Position numbers and translations under genes: made by a program. Positions 11,329-22,440 of a stretch of DNA of 64,000 nucleotides are shown here, piece by piece; positions within the stretch are counted from its first letter, which is position 1; each line of letters begins with the position of its first letter. Source of the DNA: Cryptomeria japonica (lineage: Eukaryota; Streptophyta; Pinopsida; Cupressales; Cupressaceae). The DNA is taken from the NCBI RefSeq assembly GCF_030272615.1, contig NC_081409.1, positions 23,332,406-23,396,405 of the forward strand, given 5' to 3'. The notes beneath the pieces were generated by a model, which saw only the letters and a list, made by a program, of their open reading frames with translations, was not told the origin of the DNA and ran no database searches.

Positions 11329-12194
11329 AGCCATCTTTCATTCAAAATAATGCTAGCTATCATTCTGTCTTCTTGTAATCGTTGAGCTTTTTGAACAGTG
11401 TTTCTTAATTGCACATATCTTTTAGTTACAGTTCTGAAAAAGTTAGCTCTTTAGTATAGTGAGAAGATATGTTACTTTATATATTTAATAAATGGCGTGC
11501 CCTTGTTTCTTTCGTTTGGTGTAGGAAAAGACCATCTTCGAATCCAAGCAATCTCAGTCTTTTTGCACATGATATTATTTTCTCTTCTTATATGATGGCG
11601 CATCATAAAGGATATTTTGTGTCTGATTCTTTACACACATGTCAAAGCAGTTTATTCATTTCAATACCACAAGAATTCAGATCATTACTCACTTTGAATG
11701 ATCATGCCTTTGAAAGCAAGGGAATCATTTGAGTGGTATACGATATTTGTACATTTAATTGACGAAAACAAATTGCATTATTGAAATGCACATTGGAGTT
11801 GTGGTCAAGAAGACATCATCCTCCACTCTTTCAAAAGTTCTTCGTTTTAGCATTTGTTTAGGTCAAACCTGCGGAGAACAACAGTCATGGAGTGTTGGGC
11901 ACAAGGCATGGTCGAGCCAGTCAAGATTCACTTAGATCATTTCCATGTCTACATCAATATTTTCAAAAATATCCAGAGCATGACATGGACAACTCAACCC
12001 CCACACCCAGTGGCAAGGAAACAGAAAGACGGGCAAAAAACACCAAAGGATCCAGAGCAGAGCACACATCCCTGGATCAAACACAAAAATATTTGCATCC
12101 CCATATCCATCTCCCTCCTCCACCTCTTCACCAATATCACTTCCTCTACAAACCCTAGCACTCCTGCTCCTCCCACTTCATTCCATGTTACATT
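11329..12194. other. Non-coding part of duplicated segment A
   Basis: No supported gene. The first part may continue the older copia LTR split at 5961. The block 11854-11945 (GGAGAACAACAGTCATGG ... AGATCATTTCC) has a counterpart at 19500-19610. The frames near 11850-12200 overlap each other in several registers and carry no recognised motif. Confidence 0.4.
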
Positions 12195-14460
12195 ATAAAT
12201 TTGTTTTGTTTCGTCAAATGTCCCCTTGGTTTTAAGACCAAATCATGTCTTCATGCTTGCAATAGAATAAAACACTTCACTAAAATCATATAAAATCTCA
12301 AGTTTGGCCATTTGATCATGGAGATTATCACTTATTATCTCCCCCAATCAATAAATTGATTTCCTTTATGAATAAACACATTCATTTGTTGTTCTAGTTT
12401 TGTCGTGACTTACTACTTTACTCATTAAAGAAATTTAATCTATCATGTTTGTGTATGTAACTTGATTTCCATTTCTTCTTCTCACTTAGCTATGACTCTA
12501 CTAATATTGTTAGATGTGTTCCTCTTTATTCTCTTCATAATGTGTTGCCCCTATTTCCTTTGTCATTTAAACATACTCATCTCTCTATGGGAGTTAGCAA
12601 GTAATGTTGATAGATTCTCCCTCACGTTTAGCAATTGCTTCATCTTCAACATACTTATCCAATTTCCTCATTGTAGTATTTTGCAAAATTTAACACTAGC
12701 TCAGTGCATAGCACAAAGATAGAAAAACCCATCACATCTACAACTTGCACTCAAAGGTCCTTTGCAGAATCGAAGTTCTATGACTATCTTACACCCTAAT
12801 CCAGAAGTGATTCATATTAGCATGACCTAGTTTTTGATCACTAACCTTAAGACACTGGTCTCAATAATAAGATCTTATCATTTGCTTATACTTCATTGTT
12901 GTGGGTTTGGTGACTTAAAAAACTATTTGAGGGAGGAACCCTCACGACTTTCTAGAAATTGGGCAAGGAGGATAAATATTTTTGGATGAGTGCGACTATC
13001 CTTCAATAGAATTCATATAGAAAATTAAATCTTTACATAAATACTTTTGATATGAAAAATTCCACACAATAATTAATGAAAACCTTAAAGTAAGAAACAA
13101 ATAATGAATTTAAATGGGAAAATAAATCAAAACACTTGCTAAGATCCTATTGAAAAGATCTTAGCATGGTGGATTACCTAGATTGTTTTGATAGCAAAGA
13201 GGAGCAACGACATTCATGGTGTACTAAAAGTGGATTAACCAATGTAAGAGAAAACAAAAACTTTTTTATGGGAAGAAGAAGAATAAATTTACATGAACAG
13301 TTCCGAGGGACAAAAGAACAAAAATACAGAAGAAAATATTTTAAAAAATCAGAAACCAGCTGTAACAACCCACAGAAAAGCTACAGCAGACAGGAGAGCA
13401 CTAATACCTAACATATAAATAATTACTGAAGCAAACTGTACATTTAACCGGCTGAAAAATACTCAAACAGTAGAGAGGAGAGCACTAATACTCAAACATT
13501 TAACCGGCTGAAAAATTACAGAGGAGAGTTAAGTTGTGAGTCACTGTCTGTGATAGCATCTAGACGAATCAATAGTCTGAGTTTGTACTCAACAGTCAAC
13601 GACCATCCCTACCCAACTCATCAAAATCCCCATCAGTGAAATTTATGTCTTTAGTCGAAGAGAGTCATGTGCAGAGGGAATGAGCCACCCATCACTATCC
13701 AATAATTTGATCAGTCAGTAACTCTTTCCCAACACAACAATCTTTCCCAAGAACACAATTTGATCAGTCACGAACTCTTTACTTATTTGTAAGTATTTTG
13801 ACTCAGATTCAGGCATGCAAGGCTTATCAGAACCAATAATTTTTTATTTTATTCCTTTTTAACTATTATGTCGACCTTAAGGTCTATAGAGAATCACCAT
13901 TTAATTTTCACTATTAAAAATGGTCACTTTGAATTGGTCAATATAATCAAGTGGAAATTATCGCTATTTAATAAGTTTTATAGTTTCTAGATAAAGTGTG
14001 TACAATAAAAAATTATCACCTTGAATTGGTCAATATGATCAAGTGAGAATTTTATAAAATTGAGGAAGTCTAATTTGAAGGATAACATGTTCTTAAGGAT
14101 TAATTGATAAGAAGCTACAAGCAATGAAAATCCATTAAAAAAGACTTGACATAACAATGGAGATATAATTCAAGTGCAGGGGTTCATCACAAGTCATAAT
14201 ACAATATCTAATATGAAGCAATCAATTTGGGTGGGAGGATAGTGACTAAAGATATATCAAGCCTTATAGATATAAAACCTAATTAAATGAAAAATAATAA
14301 AATATTAGAATGAATTCAAACCATTAAAAAATTTAAAATAAAGATATAACAATGAGATATACTAGATATAAAAATTAGAAAAGAAAGAAGTTCAAAACCC
14401 TTAAGAAAATCTAGAGGGGATTGAATTTCAAGTTTATCAAAAATATCAAATACTTAAAAA
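12195..14460. repeat. Right part of duplicated segment A, non-coding
   Basis: Matches 22445-24660 block by block (for example TGTCCCCTTGGTTTT at 12219 and 22469, and CTTAGCATGGTGGATTACC at 13160 and 23320). A local duplication of about 60 bp containing GAGAGCACTAATAC lies near 13395-13500 and is single in copy B. No gene is recognised. Confidence 0.6.
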
Positions 14461-15129
14461 TGGGAACACTCAATTATTTTAATAGTTGATGAATAATTAT
14501 CCGATGAATAATTATCCAATACTTTAATCATAAATTATGAACCATTACTCATAATTAGTGCCCCTTAGATGCAATAGAAGCAAAACAATAAAATTTGAAA
14601 AAATTGAACTACCTCATTCTTAGATTTCACTAGGTTGAATCCACAAATTGCGTAAATGATTTGAATAAGATTCACAAATTATGGATCTAAATCTTTAATG
14701 AAAATGAACCCTAACCTACAAATTAGACATGCTAGCTAATATTCTTCTATACCTAAAAACAAATATATGTCTAGATGCCTAGACCCCCAATAAAAATGAT
14801 GGTTTTGACAAATACTTTGAAAAGTCTACTAAGAAATGACCTTCTCCTTGTGATAAGCCCCCAAGATATGAAGTCAAAAACTTTATAATTTAATAGTGAT
14901 AGAGAATGCAAGGATTTTCGTAAAATAGAGGTAATCTTAAATATACTAATTTGAAAATTGATTCTTGGAGTCTAGAATGTGATGCAAAAGGCATTCTAAA
15001 GTTCGTAGAGGTATTAAAAACAAGGATGATTTTGAAAGTTATTAAATATGAATAATGGGTACTTTTGAAAGCTTATAGTGATAGTTGAAATGCTAAAATG
15101 TTACTAGAAAGTTGAAAGAAGTTGGATGG
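14461..15129. other. Non-coding interval between duplicated segments
   Basis: AT-rich, no frame of note, no motif recognised. It ends at the left LTR of the gypsy element at 15130. Confidence 0.4.
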
Positions 15130-15928
15130 TGATGCAGCCATGACCTAGAGGGTCCTCAAAGAGAACAATCCAAATTATGCAGCAAGAGTAACACAATGGA
15201 AGCAAGAACACAACATAGGAAATATGAAAAATTAGATATCTACGTCATCATATATTCGTCATAGAACATCGAGTATCAACCGAGTTACATGAAGGCTAAC
15301 ATGCCTGGTTCAGACTACATCCCAGAATACAATTCATCCGGACCTCCAAGAAGTGTCTGACTTACAATTTATGAATCTAGATCATCCTACTACTTCGCTA
15401 TCTTCCAAAGGATCACATACAACAATATATATATCATCCAGAACATATCCGGGTCGGCCACAAAAGATTACAATCTCTAAGATAGGAAAAATGAAATGTG
15501 TAAAATAGGTTAGACCCAAAACATGAAGATCCCATCTGCCAAGAACAAACATGAAGTGTGGACCACCAAGAAAGGTTGACCAAGGGACCAACAGCATCAA
15601 GCAAGACACCAAATAGATCCGCATGCCAATAAATTGCTCCACATGAGAAGAAATCTCCAATATAGACAGTAAGCTCAAAACTGCTCTAGAACCAAGAAAC
15701 AAACATTTTGGAAGGAATCACTTGTCAGAAAAGAATCCAAATGAATTGGAAACATGGAATGATGAACAAGAACAAGCCTAGAAGCCGAAAATATAATCTG
15801 CAATGAAAAATAAACAACTACTCCAGAAAATGTTGATAGTAACACAAAAACTAAAACAAGAACAAAACTAAAAGCAAAATTTTTTTCTGTTGATGCAAGA
15901 TTGCTCATAGATCGAGGATGCTACTGCA
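15130..15928 (-). repeat. 3' LTR of the short gypsy element
   Basis: 799 bp, starting TGATGCAGCC and ending CTACTGCA on the plus strand. It aligns by eye with 18019-18588 and with 4397-5025. A frame on the minus strand in it has counterparts in the other copies only because the DNA is shared. Confidence 0.75.
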
Positions 15929-16700
15929 TTAGACACCCCAGGTAGAAAAAGATGTTTCATGAGAGGCAACTCATGAACATAGAAAAGGATGCGGTATATA
16001 GATCCCATGCTCATTTATGATCCAATTGTCTTCTTTTTCTGTAAACTTCTTGCTAACTTCTTTTGGAACCTCAGCTAGATTCTCTAGCTTCTGTTTTTCT
16101 TTATCTCCTTTTACATGCTTCATACCTGCACACTGTCTTTGACTGTTGCTCTCTCTCTTCTTCAAATCTAATTTATTTTTTCCACAAGATTTCATTCTGT
16201 CTGTCACCATCGACTTAATGTTTTTGTCATCTGGTAACACCTTGCTATCAGACCTATCCACTAGATCCTTCTACAAATCCATGCCACCATCTAGTGTATC
16301 CTCTGCAACCTACTTCTCAACACTGCAATTATTTACAAGACTCAAATTGTTCACAGCCTTCTCCTTCTCCTTAAAAGAAGCTAAAGTAAACTTCTTCCCA
16401 TCCTTCTCAAAAGTGATCTGGTTTCTTCTACAATCATAAAGGGCTCCTCTATCAAATTGCCAAGGTCTACCCAACAAAACGTGACAAGCATACATAGGCA
16501 AAATTTCAAACAAGACTTCATCCTTTAAAGGTCCAATATTAAAATTCACCAAATACTACTCTCTCACTTTCACCTTATTCTCATCTTGCAACCAACTCAC
16601 CTTGTAAGGGCTAGGATGGTCAAGCCTATTCAAACCAAGATTCACTACCATCTAGACTCTGATACCAAATTATTAGTACTTCTTGTATCCACAATAACCT
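15929..16700 (-). mobile_element. Protease-region remnant of the short gypsy element
   Basis: The block ILPMYACHVLLGRPWQFDR (about 16440-16520) matches the corresponding block of the first gypsy element (MDICHLLLGRHWQFDR). A lysine-rich linker follows towards 15971. Fossil sequence. Confidence 0.7.
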
Positions 16701-16815
16701 TGCAGCACTTACAACCTAATTTGTAAACAGTTTGAAAAATACTCTTCCTTTAGGTAGGTCCGATATCTTCACTCCTCTGCTCCATCAAGACTCTTATGAA
16801 CAAAAGGGACTCTCC

Positions 16816-17770
16816 CTACTCTGGTTCTAACACATTCTCTCCGGTAAGTCTAGCTTCTTGATCCTCATTTTCCATGCAATTCCTTTCCATTCCTTGCTTG
16901 CACTCAAAAGATCTACATCTGGTTTGTCCACACTTAAAACATCTACCTAAAAATTCTCTACTGCTACTACCATTACATTTTCTCTGTGTCTTATGATCTA
17001 TTTCTTTACTCCATTTAAATTTTAGTTCTTCTCCAACATTCTGCTTCTCTATACTGTCATTCACCTGCCCCTTATATCTCTCCTTTACTCTAGGGTTATT
17101 TTGTTGTCTCCTTTTCACTTTATCTTTAGCCTTCAAATCATATTGATAAGCCTCTTCAACTATACAAATCTTCAGCATACTCATCTCATCCTGGATGTTA
17201 AATCGTAGTCCATTTATATATCTAGCCACCTTCTCTCTATACATCTCTTTATGTCCAGATTTGATCATCACTTTGCATAATTCCTCAGTATACTCTTTCA
17301 CACTTGTGTCTTTCTACTTCAAGTTTTGCAACTTTTGAACATCTCCAACTCATAGTCTCCTAGAATGAATTTTTCTTTCAATCTTGCAACCATCTGCCTC
17401 CATCAGGTGATTTTCATCTCACCATCCTTCACTCTATCTCTCTACAATTCTTTCCACCATAAAGCAACACACCCCTTCAATTTATTTTGTGCTAACTAGA
17501 CTCTTTGTGGGTCCTTAACATCTTCAAACTCAAAGTAGTCCTCCAACTCTTTGATCTAGTCTATTAGGCTTCCGGATTCAACGAACCTAAAAAGTTAGAA
17601 ACCTCAAATTTATGAACTTTATGAACTTTACTCACTTGCACCACCTCTCTAAGAAATCTTTCTTCACCCTCATCTATCGGTCCTTCCGCTTCTTCAGCCT
17701 CAAGCTCTTCTCCTGCCTCTTCATATTCTTCCTCCGATTTTGGATTCCTCTGCAAACCAGCCAACACATT
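16816..17770 (-). mobile_element. Gag remnant of the short gypsy element
   Basis: From the 5' side, an acidic stretch rich in EE pairs (about 17660-17740) is followed by KFEVSNFLGSLNPE, a block usual near the start of plant gypsy gag. The RYINGLRFNIQDE block (about 17200) and a CCHC-type knuckle (CFKCGQTRCRSFEC, about 16905-16950) come next. Fossil sequence. Confidence 0.75.
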
Positions 17771-18004
17771 TCAGATATTATTCCTCATCTCATTCTTGAA
17801 ATCCTCCATCATCTACTCTACCCATCTAGGGTTCATCCTTCTCAGTAGTATCTCCTCCCTTTGCTCTGGTACAACTACCTCAACTCGACAATCTGACTAT
17901 AAGGTTTCAATTGTCTCTCCATCGATGATCTATTGAACACACTTGCAGCCTACCTCAATTTCACGATCTGTTCACCCAAAGGAAAGTCTCAAGGTTCAAA
18001 ACTA

Positions 18005-18016
18005 GCTCTGATACCA
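18005..18016 (-). other. Primer binding site (tRNA-Met) of the short gypsy element
   Basis: TGGTATCAGAGC on the minus strand, two bases inside the LTR edge at 18019. Confidence 0.85.
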
Positions 18017-18018
18017 TT

Positions 18019-18588
18019 TGACGCAGCTATAACCTAGAGGATCCTCAAAGAGAATAGTCCAAATCATGCAACAAGAGTAAGACAACGGAAGAAAGAAAAC
18101 AACATAGGAAATATGCAAAATCAGATATCTGCATCATCATATATTTGTCATAGAACATCTAGTATCAATCGGGCTACATGCAAGCTAACATGCCTAGTTT
18201 AGACTACAACAAACATGAAGTGCGGACCACAAAGAAGGGTCGGTCAAGGGCCCAACAATAGCAAGCAAGGTGCCAAATAGATCTGCAAGCTAATAAATGA
18301 CTCCACATGAGAAGAAATATCCAATATAGACAGTAAGCTCAAACTACTCTGAAATCAAGAAATAGACACTCCAGAAGAAATAACTTGCCGGAAAAGAAAT
18401 CAAATGAATTGGGAACCCGAAATGATGAACAAGAAGAAGCCTAGAAGCCAAAAATTTTATCTACAATAAAAGAGAAACAACTATCAAAAAATGTTGATAG
18501 TAACGCAGAAACAATAATAAGAGAAAAAATAAAAGCAAATATTTTTTGGTTGATGCAAGATTGCTCATAGACCGGGGATGCTCTTGCA
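18019..18588 (-). repeat. 5' LTR of the short gypsy element
   Basis: 570 bp, starting TGACGCAGCT and ending CTCTTGCA on the plus strand. It is shorter than its partner at 15130-15928. The sequence beyond 18588 matches that beyond 5025, which places this LTR at the start of duplicated segment B. Confidence 0.75.
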
Positions 18589-18689
18589 TCGGATAAAAAG
18601 TGATGAAATGTGAAGATATATCCAAATAAATTAATGATGACTACATTTTATTATTTTTTCTAAACACACAATTTAAAATTCCGCTGTAA

Positions 18690-19090
18690 CAATGAGTTGT
18701 GACGGGGGGGTGGGGGAGGGGGGAGGGGCAGATCAACATTAACTAAAACTTAACCATTTATTAATATTTTAACAATTAAAATAGATCTTTAAAAGTAAAG
18801 AACAAAAACAAAATATACACCACGCAATAGCACCAAGATTTTTATGTGGAAAACCTAAGGAGTGAAAAAACACGGTGAAGATCAACACACACTCTATGAA
18901 ATTGATATTACAATGTTTATTTTAGGCACGTTGAAAAGAAAGCTCACTGCTCCCTAAATGGAATTGTAGGCTAAAGCACATTGTATATGGAGTAGTAAAA
19001 ACTAGATGATCCTAATTCTCTCTTTTATTGAAGCAAATCATATTGTGATTATTGCAGCAAGTTATCAAATCATGTGGATTGAAAAGATAG
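18690..19090 (-). repeat. LTR-like fragment, counterpart of 5110-5540
   Basis: Starts with a long G-rich run (GACGGGGGGGTGGG at about 18702) followed by CATTAACTAAAACTTAACC, then TTTTTATGTGGAAAACC and AAAAACACGGTGAAG. Same order as at 5110-5540 and in the solo LTR at 39821-40804. Confidence 0.5.
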
Positions 19091-19135
19091 CGGAGGATCA
19101 AAACAGGTAATAGTGATAATAGTAGTACCATTGCG

Positions 19136-19353
19136 ATGACCAAGAATATTGTCTTTCATTCTAGATCAAAACACATAAAGATCTGGCGTCATTTTATTCA
19201 AAATTTGATTCAAGATGAGCAAATGAAATTACAATTTTATTCTACATCTAAACAAATTGTCGATCATATATTCACCAAAACGCTTCCCACAACTTGCTCT
19301 ATCATTTTAAGACATCAATTGGGACTTACCCAATTGATCATCTAAGGGGAGAT
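19136..19353 (+). mobile_element. Copia RNase H tail and polypurine tract
   Basis: The translation contains HSRSKHIKIWRHFIQNLI and IVDHIFTKTLP, the characteristic C-terminal end of copia RNase H. It is followed at once by AAGGGGAGAT and an LTR start at 19354. This is the copy-B counterpart of the remnant at 5570-5738. Fossil, only the 3' end is present. Confidence 0.75.
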
Positions 19354-19639
19354 TGAAGGCATATTATCAAGACATGATCATTGATCATTTTTAACAATAT
19401 TTTTTGCCCATGCAACAACTATTTACTAGCTACACTATCACACATTTCTTTATTTACTTTTTCTTGTTAATTTACATGCTAAAACAATCTTAGTTTTAGC
19501 AATTTTTTTTTAAACCTGCAGAGAACATTAGTCATGGTGTGTGTGAATCGAGAGCTAGGCACAAGGCATGGTTGGGCCAACCAAGATTCAATTAGATCAT
19601 TTCCAAAGTTTCATTGGGACCATGCTAGAGTTTTTTTCT

Positions 19640-21500
19640 AAGGTTTTAGCTTTCTTTTTTTTAAGTTACATCTTTCTTTGTCATATTATTTTTTACAGTA
19701 GGAATTAAATTGAGTATTTTTGTTCTTTTTAAATGGTCTTAATTTTTAGTTATTACATAATTGTTAGTAGAATCAAAGGTTTTATGGCATGTAAGAATGT
19801 CTCCCTTAATAATTACAAAAAAATTATACTCAAGATTTTTGGCTTTGTTATTATTGCATTGTATGTTTTTTATGTCATTTTATACTATTTCCCAAAGTAT
19901 AGAGTTTTTGGCCAAGGTTTTCATTTTAATTGTTGTTAAGTTGTATCTCTCTATATGTCATTGTTCTCTAGAGTAGGAATTAAATTAGGTATTTTTAGTC
20001 CCTTTTAAATGGTTTCAATCCTTAGTAACTACATAAATACTAGTATAATTGAAGGTTTTATGACATGTGAAAATGATTCTTCATAGAAACATCCTAGAAA
20101 ATTTTTCTCCATGGTTTTTGGCTTTGTTGTTGTTAAGTTGTTTCTTTCTAATGACATATTATTCTCTAGAGTAGGAATTGCCATTATTTTTTTATATTTA
20201 TTGTGGTGTCTTTTAGGTTACCATAGCTGTGGACATTTTCATTCTCTTTAAATAGCCTCAACCTCTATTAACTATGTAATTGCTAGTAGAGTTGAAGATT
20301 TTATGATGTGGCAATGACTCCCTCACTAAGTGTCCCAAAAAAATTGCCCAAGGTTTTATTTTTTGTTATTGCTAAGTTTCTTGTCATATTATATTTTAGA
20401 GTAAGAATTAAATTAGCTGATTTTTGAATTTTTTAAATGGTCTCAATCTTTAGTAACTTCACAATTGTTAGTAAAATTGGTGGTTTTATGACATGTAAGA
20501 ATGACTCTCTCACTAAATTATGTCTCAAAAAATTTGTCCCTAAATTTTTTTTCTTTGTTATTGTTGTGTTTGTATCTTTCTAATTTCATATTATATTTTT
20601 TTCAAAAGTATAGAGATTTTGGCTAAAGTTTTCTTTTGAGTTGTTGCTAAGTTGCATCATTCTATGTCATATTTTTCTCTAGAGTAGGAAATAAATTAGG
20701 TATTTTTTGTCCTTTTTAAATGGTTTAAATCCTTGGTAACTACATAATTTCTTGTAGAATTGAAGGTTATATAGCATGTGACAATGAATCTTTTGTAGAA
20801 ATATTCTAGAAAATGTGTCTCCATGATTTTTGGCTTTGTTTCTATTAAGTTGTATCTTTCTAATGACATATTACTCTCTACAATAGGAATTGACATTGTT
20901 TTCTCATATTTATTGTGGTGTCTTTTAGGCTACCATAACCATGGGCATTTTCATCTCCTTTAAATAGCCTTAACCTATAGTAACTATATAATTGCTAGTA
21001 GAGTTGAATATTTTATGACATTTGACAATGACTCCCTCACTATGTGTCCCAAAACATTTGCCTCAAAAGGATTTGAATTTTTGTTTTTCTTAAGGTGTAT
21101 CTTTTTGATGTCATATTATTCTCTAGAGCAATTTGGCATTACTTTTTTATATTTATTACGGTTCCTTCTAGGCTTCCATACTTGTGGGAATTTTCTATCC
21201 CCTTTAAATGGCATCAATCTTTAGTAACTATATAATTTCTCTCGGATTGAAGATTTTTCAATAGTGACAATGACCCCCTCACTCAATTATTGAAAGATTT
21301 TTTCTCAAGTTTTTGGCTTTCTTGTTGTTAAGTTGTGTATTTTCTATGTCATCTTGTTCTCTAAGAGTAGGAACTAACATTACTTTTTATATATATTTAT
21401 TATGGTTCCTTTTAGTCCAGCATACTTATGGACATTTTGTCCTCTTTAAACAACCTCAACCTTTAGTAACTATGTAGTTTCTAGTAGAATAAGGTTTTCC
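19640..21500 (+). repeat. Degenerate tandem repeat with higher-order structure
   Basis: Eight copies of a motif of the type AAATGGTCTCAATCTTTAGT (followed by AACTA) begin near 19731, 20007, 20258, 20437, 20717, 20961, 21208 and 21448, at spacings of 276, 251, 179, 280, 244, 247 and 240 bp. Copies three apart are more alike than neighbours (19731 with 20437, 20007 with 20717, 20258 with 20961), which gives a larger period of about 703-710 bp. The CTCTAGAGTAGGAATT block recurs in step. The array is absent from copy A. No coding function is seen. Confidence 0.75.
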
Positions 21501-22440
21501 TAAGAAATAAGTTGTATACCATCAAGATGGAGGATGATGGGTATGTGGCCAAACATCCTAAATTCCTTCAATTTGGTAGTTACCTAGATACACTTCATGG
21601 TCCAATTAAAATGGAGGAGGATTAATTTATGACTTGGTTGTGTTATTTTAAAGATTTGTGGGAACACCTTGTTATTAATTGGGAGCACTACTACCAAGTT
21701 GAAGATAGACAAAGGGGTTTATTCTATTCTTTCAAAAGAAAGATTAATGAGTTATCTGAGGAGGCCCTATAAATTCATGGAAGATCAAAAGGAAAAGGAA
21801 AGAAGAAGGACAAGAAGAAAGATAAGTATAGACCCAAATTTTATTGGAGATCCAAATCTCTCAGGGGTAAGTTCAAGATGAAATGTTAGAAATGCAAGAA
21901 AATTAAACATCTTATAAGATAATGTAAGGAGGAGGATAGAAGAAGACTTGGAAAGACTAGATTTTAATTATGAACCTAAGAGATCCTCCCATGATAAAGG
22001 TGTTGTTTTTGTCACTTCTTGGGCTACTAATGCATCCAAAGGTGCATGATTTTAATAGAACTGGTTATCTCTTTTTATATGAACTCAAATCAAGGTTTGT
22101 TTATAATATTTATAAATATAGTAATAGAGACCAATTAGGAATGGATTCCTATCTATCTTCATATTCTTGTATTTCTTATTGAATTCACCAATATGTCTTA
22201 AGACTAACCAAAATTATATTGTCACTAAAAAATTGAGAAATTTTGTAAGGATTGTGCCATCAAATTCACTAATTTTGATATACACGAACTTGATGAATTT
22301 TATGAAATAACTTACAGTTTTCATATCAAAGGCAACAAATTTTTGAGAGATCCTTGTAGCAATTTTCTCATTCAAAACTCTTATTGTCAACATAGTGAAC
22401 CTAGAGTCTATATTTATTTCTTTAAAGACTAATTAAGGAT
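21480..22440 (+). mobile_element. Possible gag or coat-protein remnant of a retroelement
   Basis: A stretch that translates into charged, K/E/R-rich sequence leading to a CCHC-like cluster near 21880-21930 (pattern C-K-C-K ... H-L ... C-K-E-E-D). The clade is not clear; an LTR element or a plant pararetrovirus remnant are both possible. Broken. It is found only in copy B. Confidence 0.35.

Larger units (their letters stand above)
4397..14460. repeat. Duplicated segment, copy A
   Basis: Direct, diverged copy of 18019-24660. Matching blocks, in the same order, are 4397-5025 with 18019-18588 (LTR); 5026-5760 with 18589-19440; about 11854-11945 with 19500-19610; 12195-13800 with 22445-23950; and 13860-14460 with 24040-24660. 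Copy A carries a 5.4-kb copia insertion at 5962 that copy B lacks. Copy B carries about 2.8 kb (19620-22440) that copy A lacks. By eye the blocks are roughly 85-90 percent alike, so the duplication is old. Confidence 0.7.
15130..18588 (-). mobile_element. Short Ty3/gypsy element, two LTRs, broken
   Basis: Minus-strand element with LTRs at 15130-15928 and 18019-18588, a tRNA-Met primer site at 18005-18016, and an interior of only about 2.1 kb. Gag and part of the protease region are recognisable; no RT, RNase H or integrase is seen. The LTRs differ in length and at many positions, so it is old and multiply broken. It is related in LTR and gag to the gypsy element at the window start. Confidence 0.8.

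Noticed and set aside
21669-22182. Two 70-codon plus-strand frames read as host genes
   Set aside because: They belong to the decayed gag-like stretch at 21480-22440 and have no independent support.
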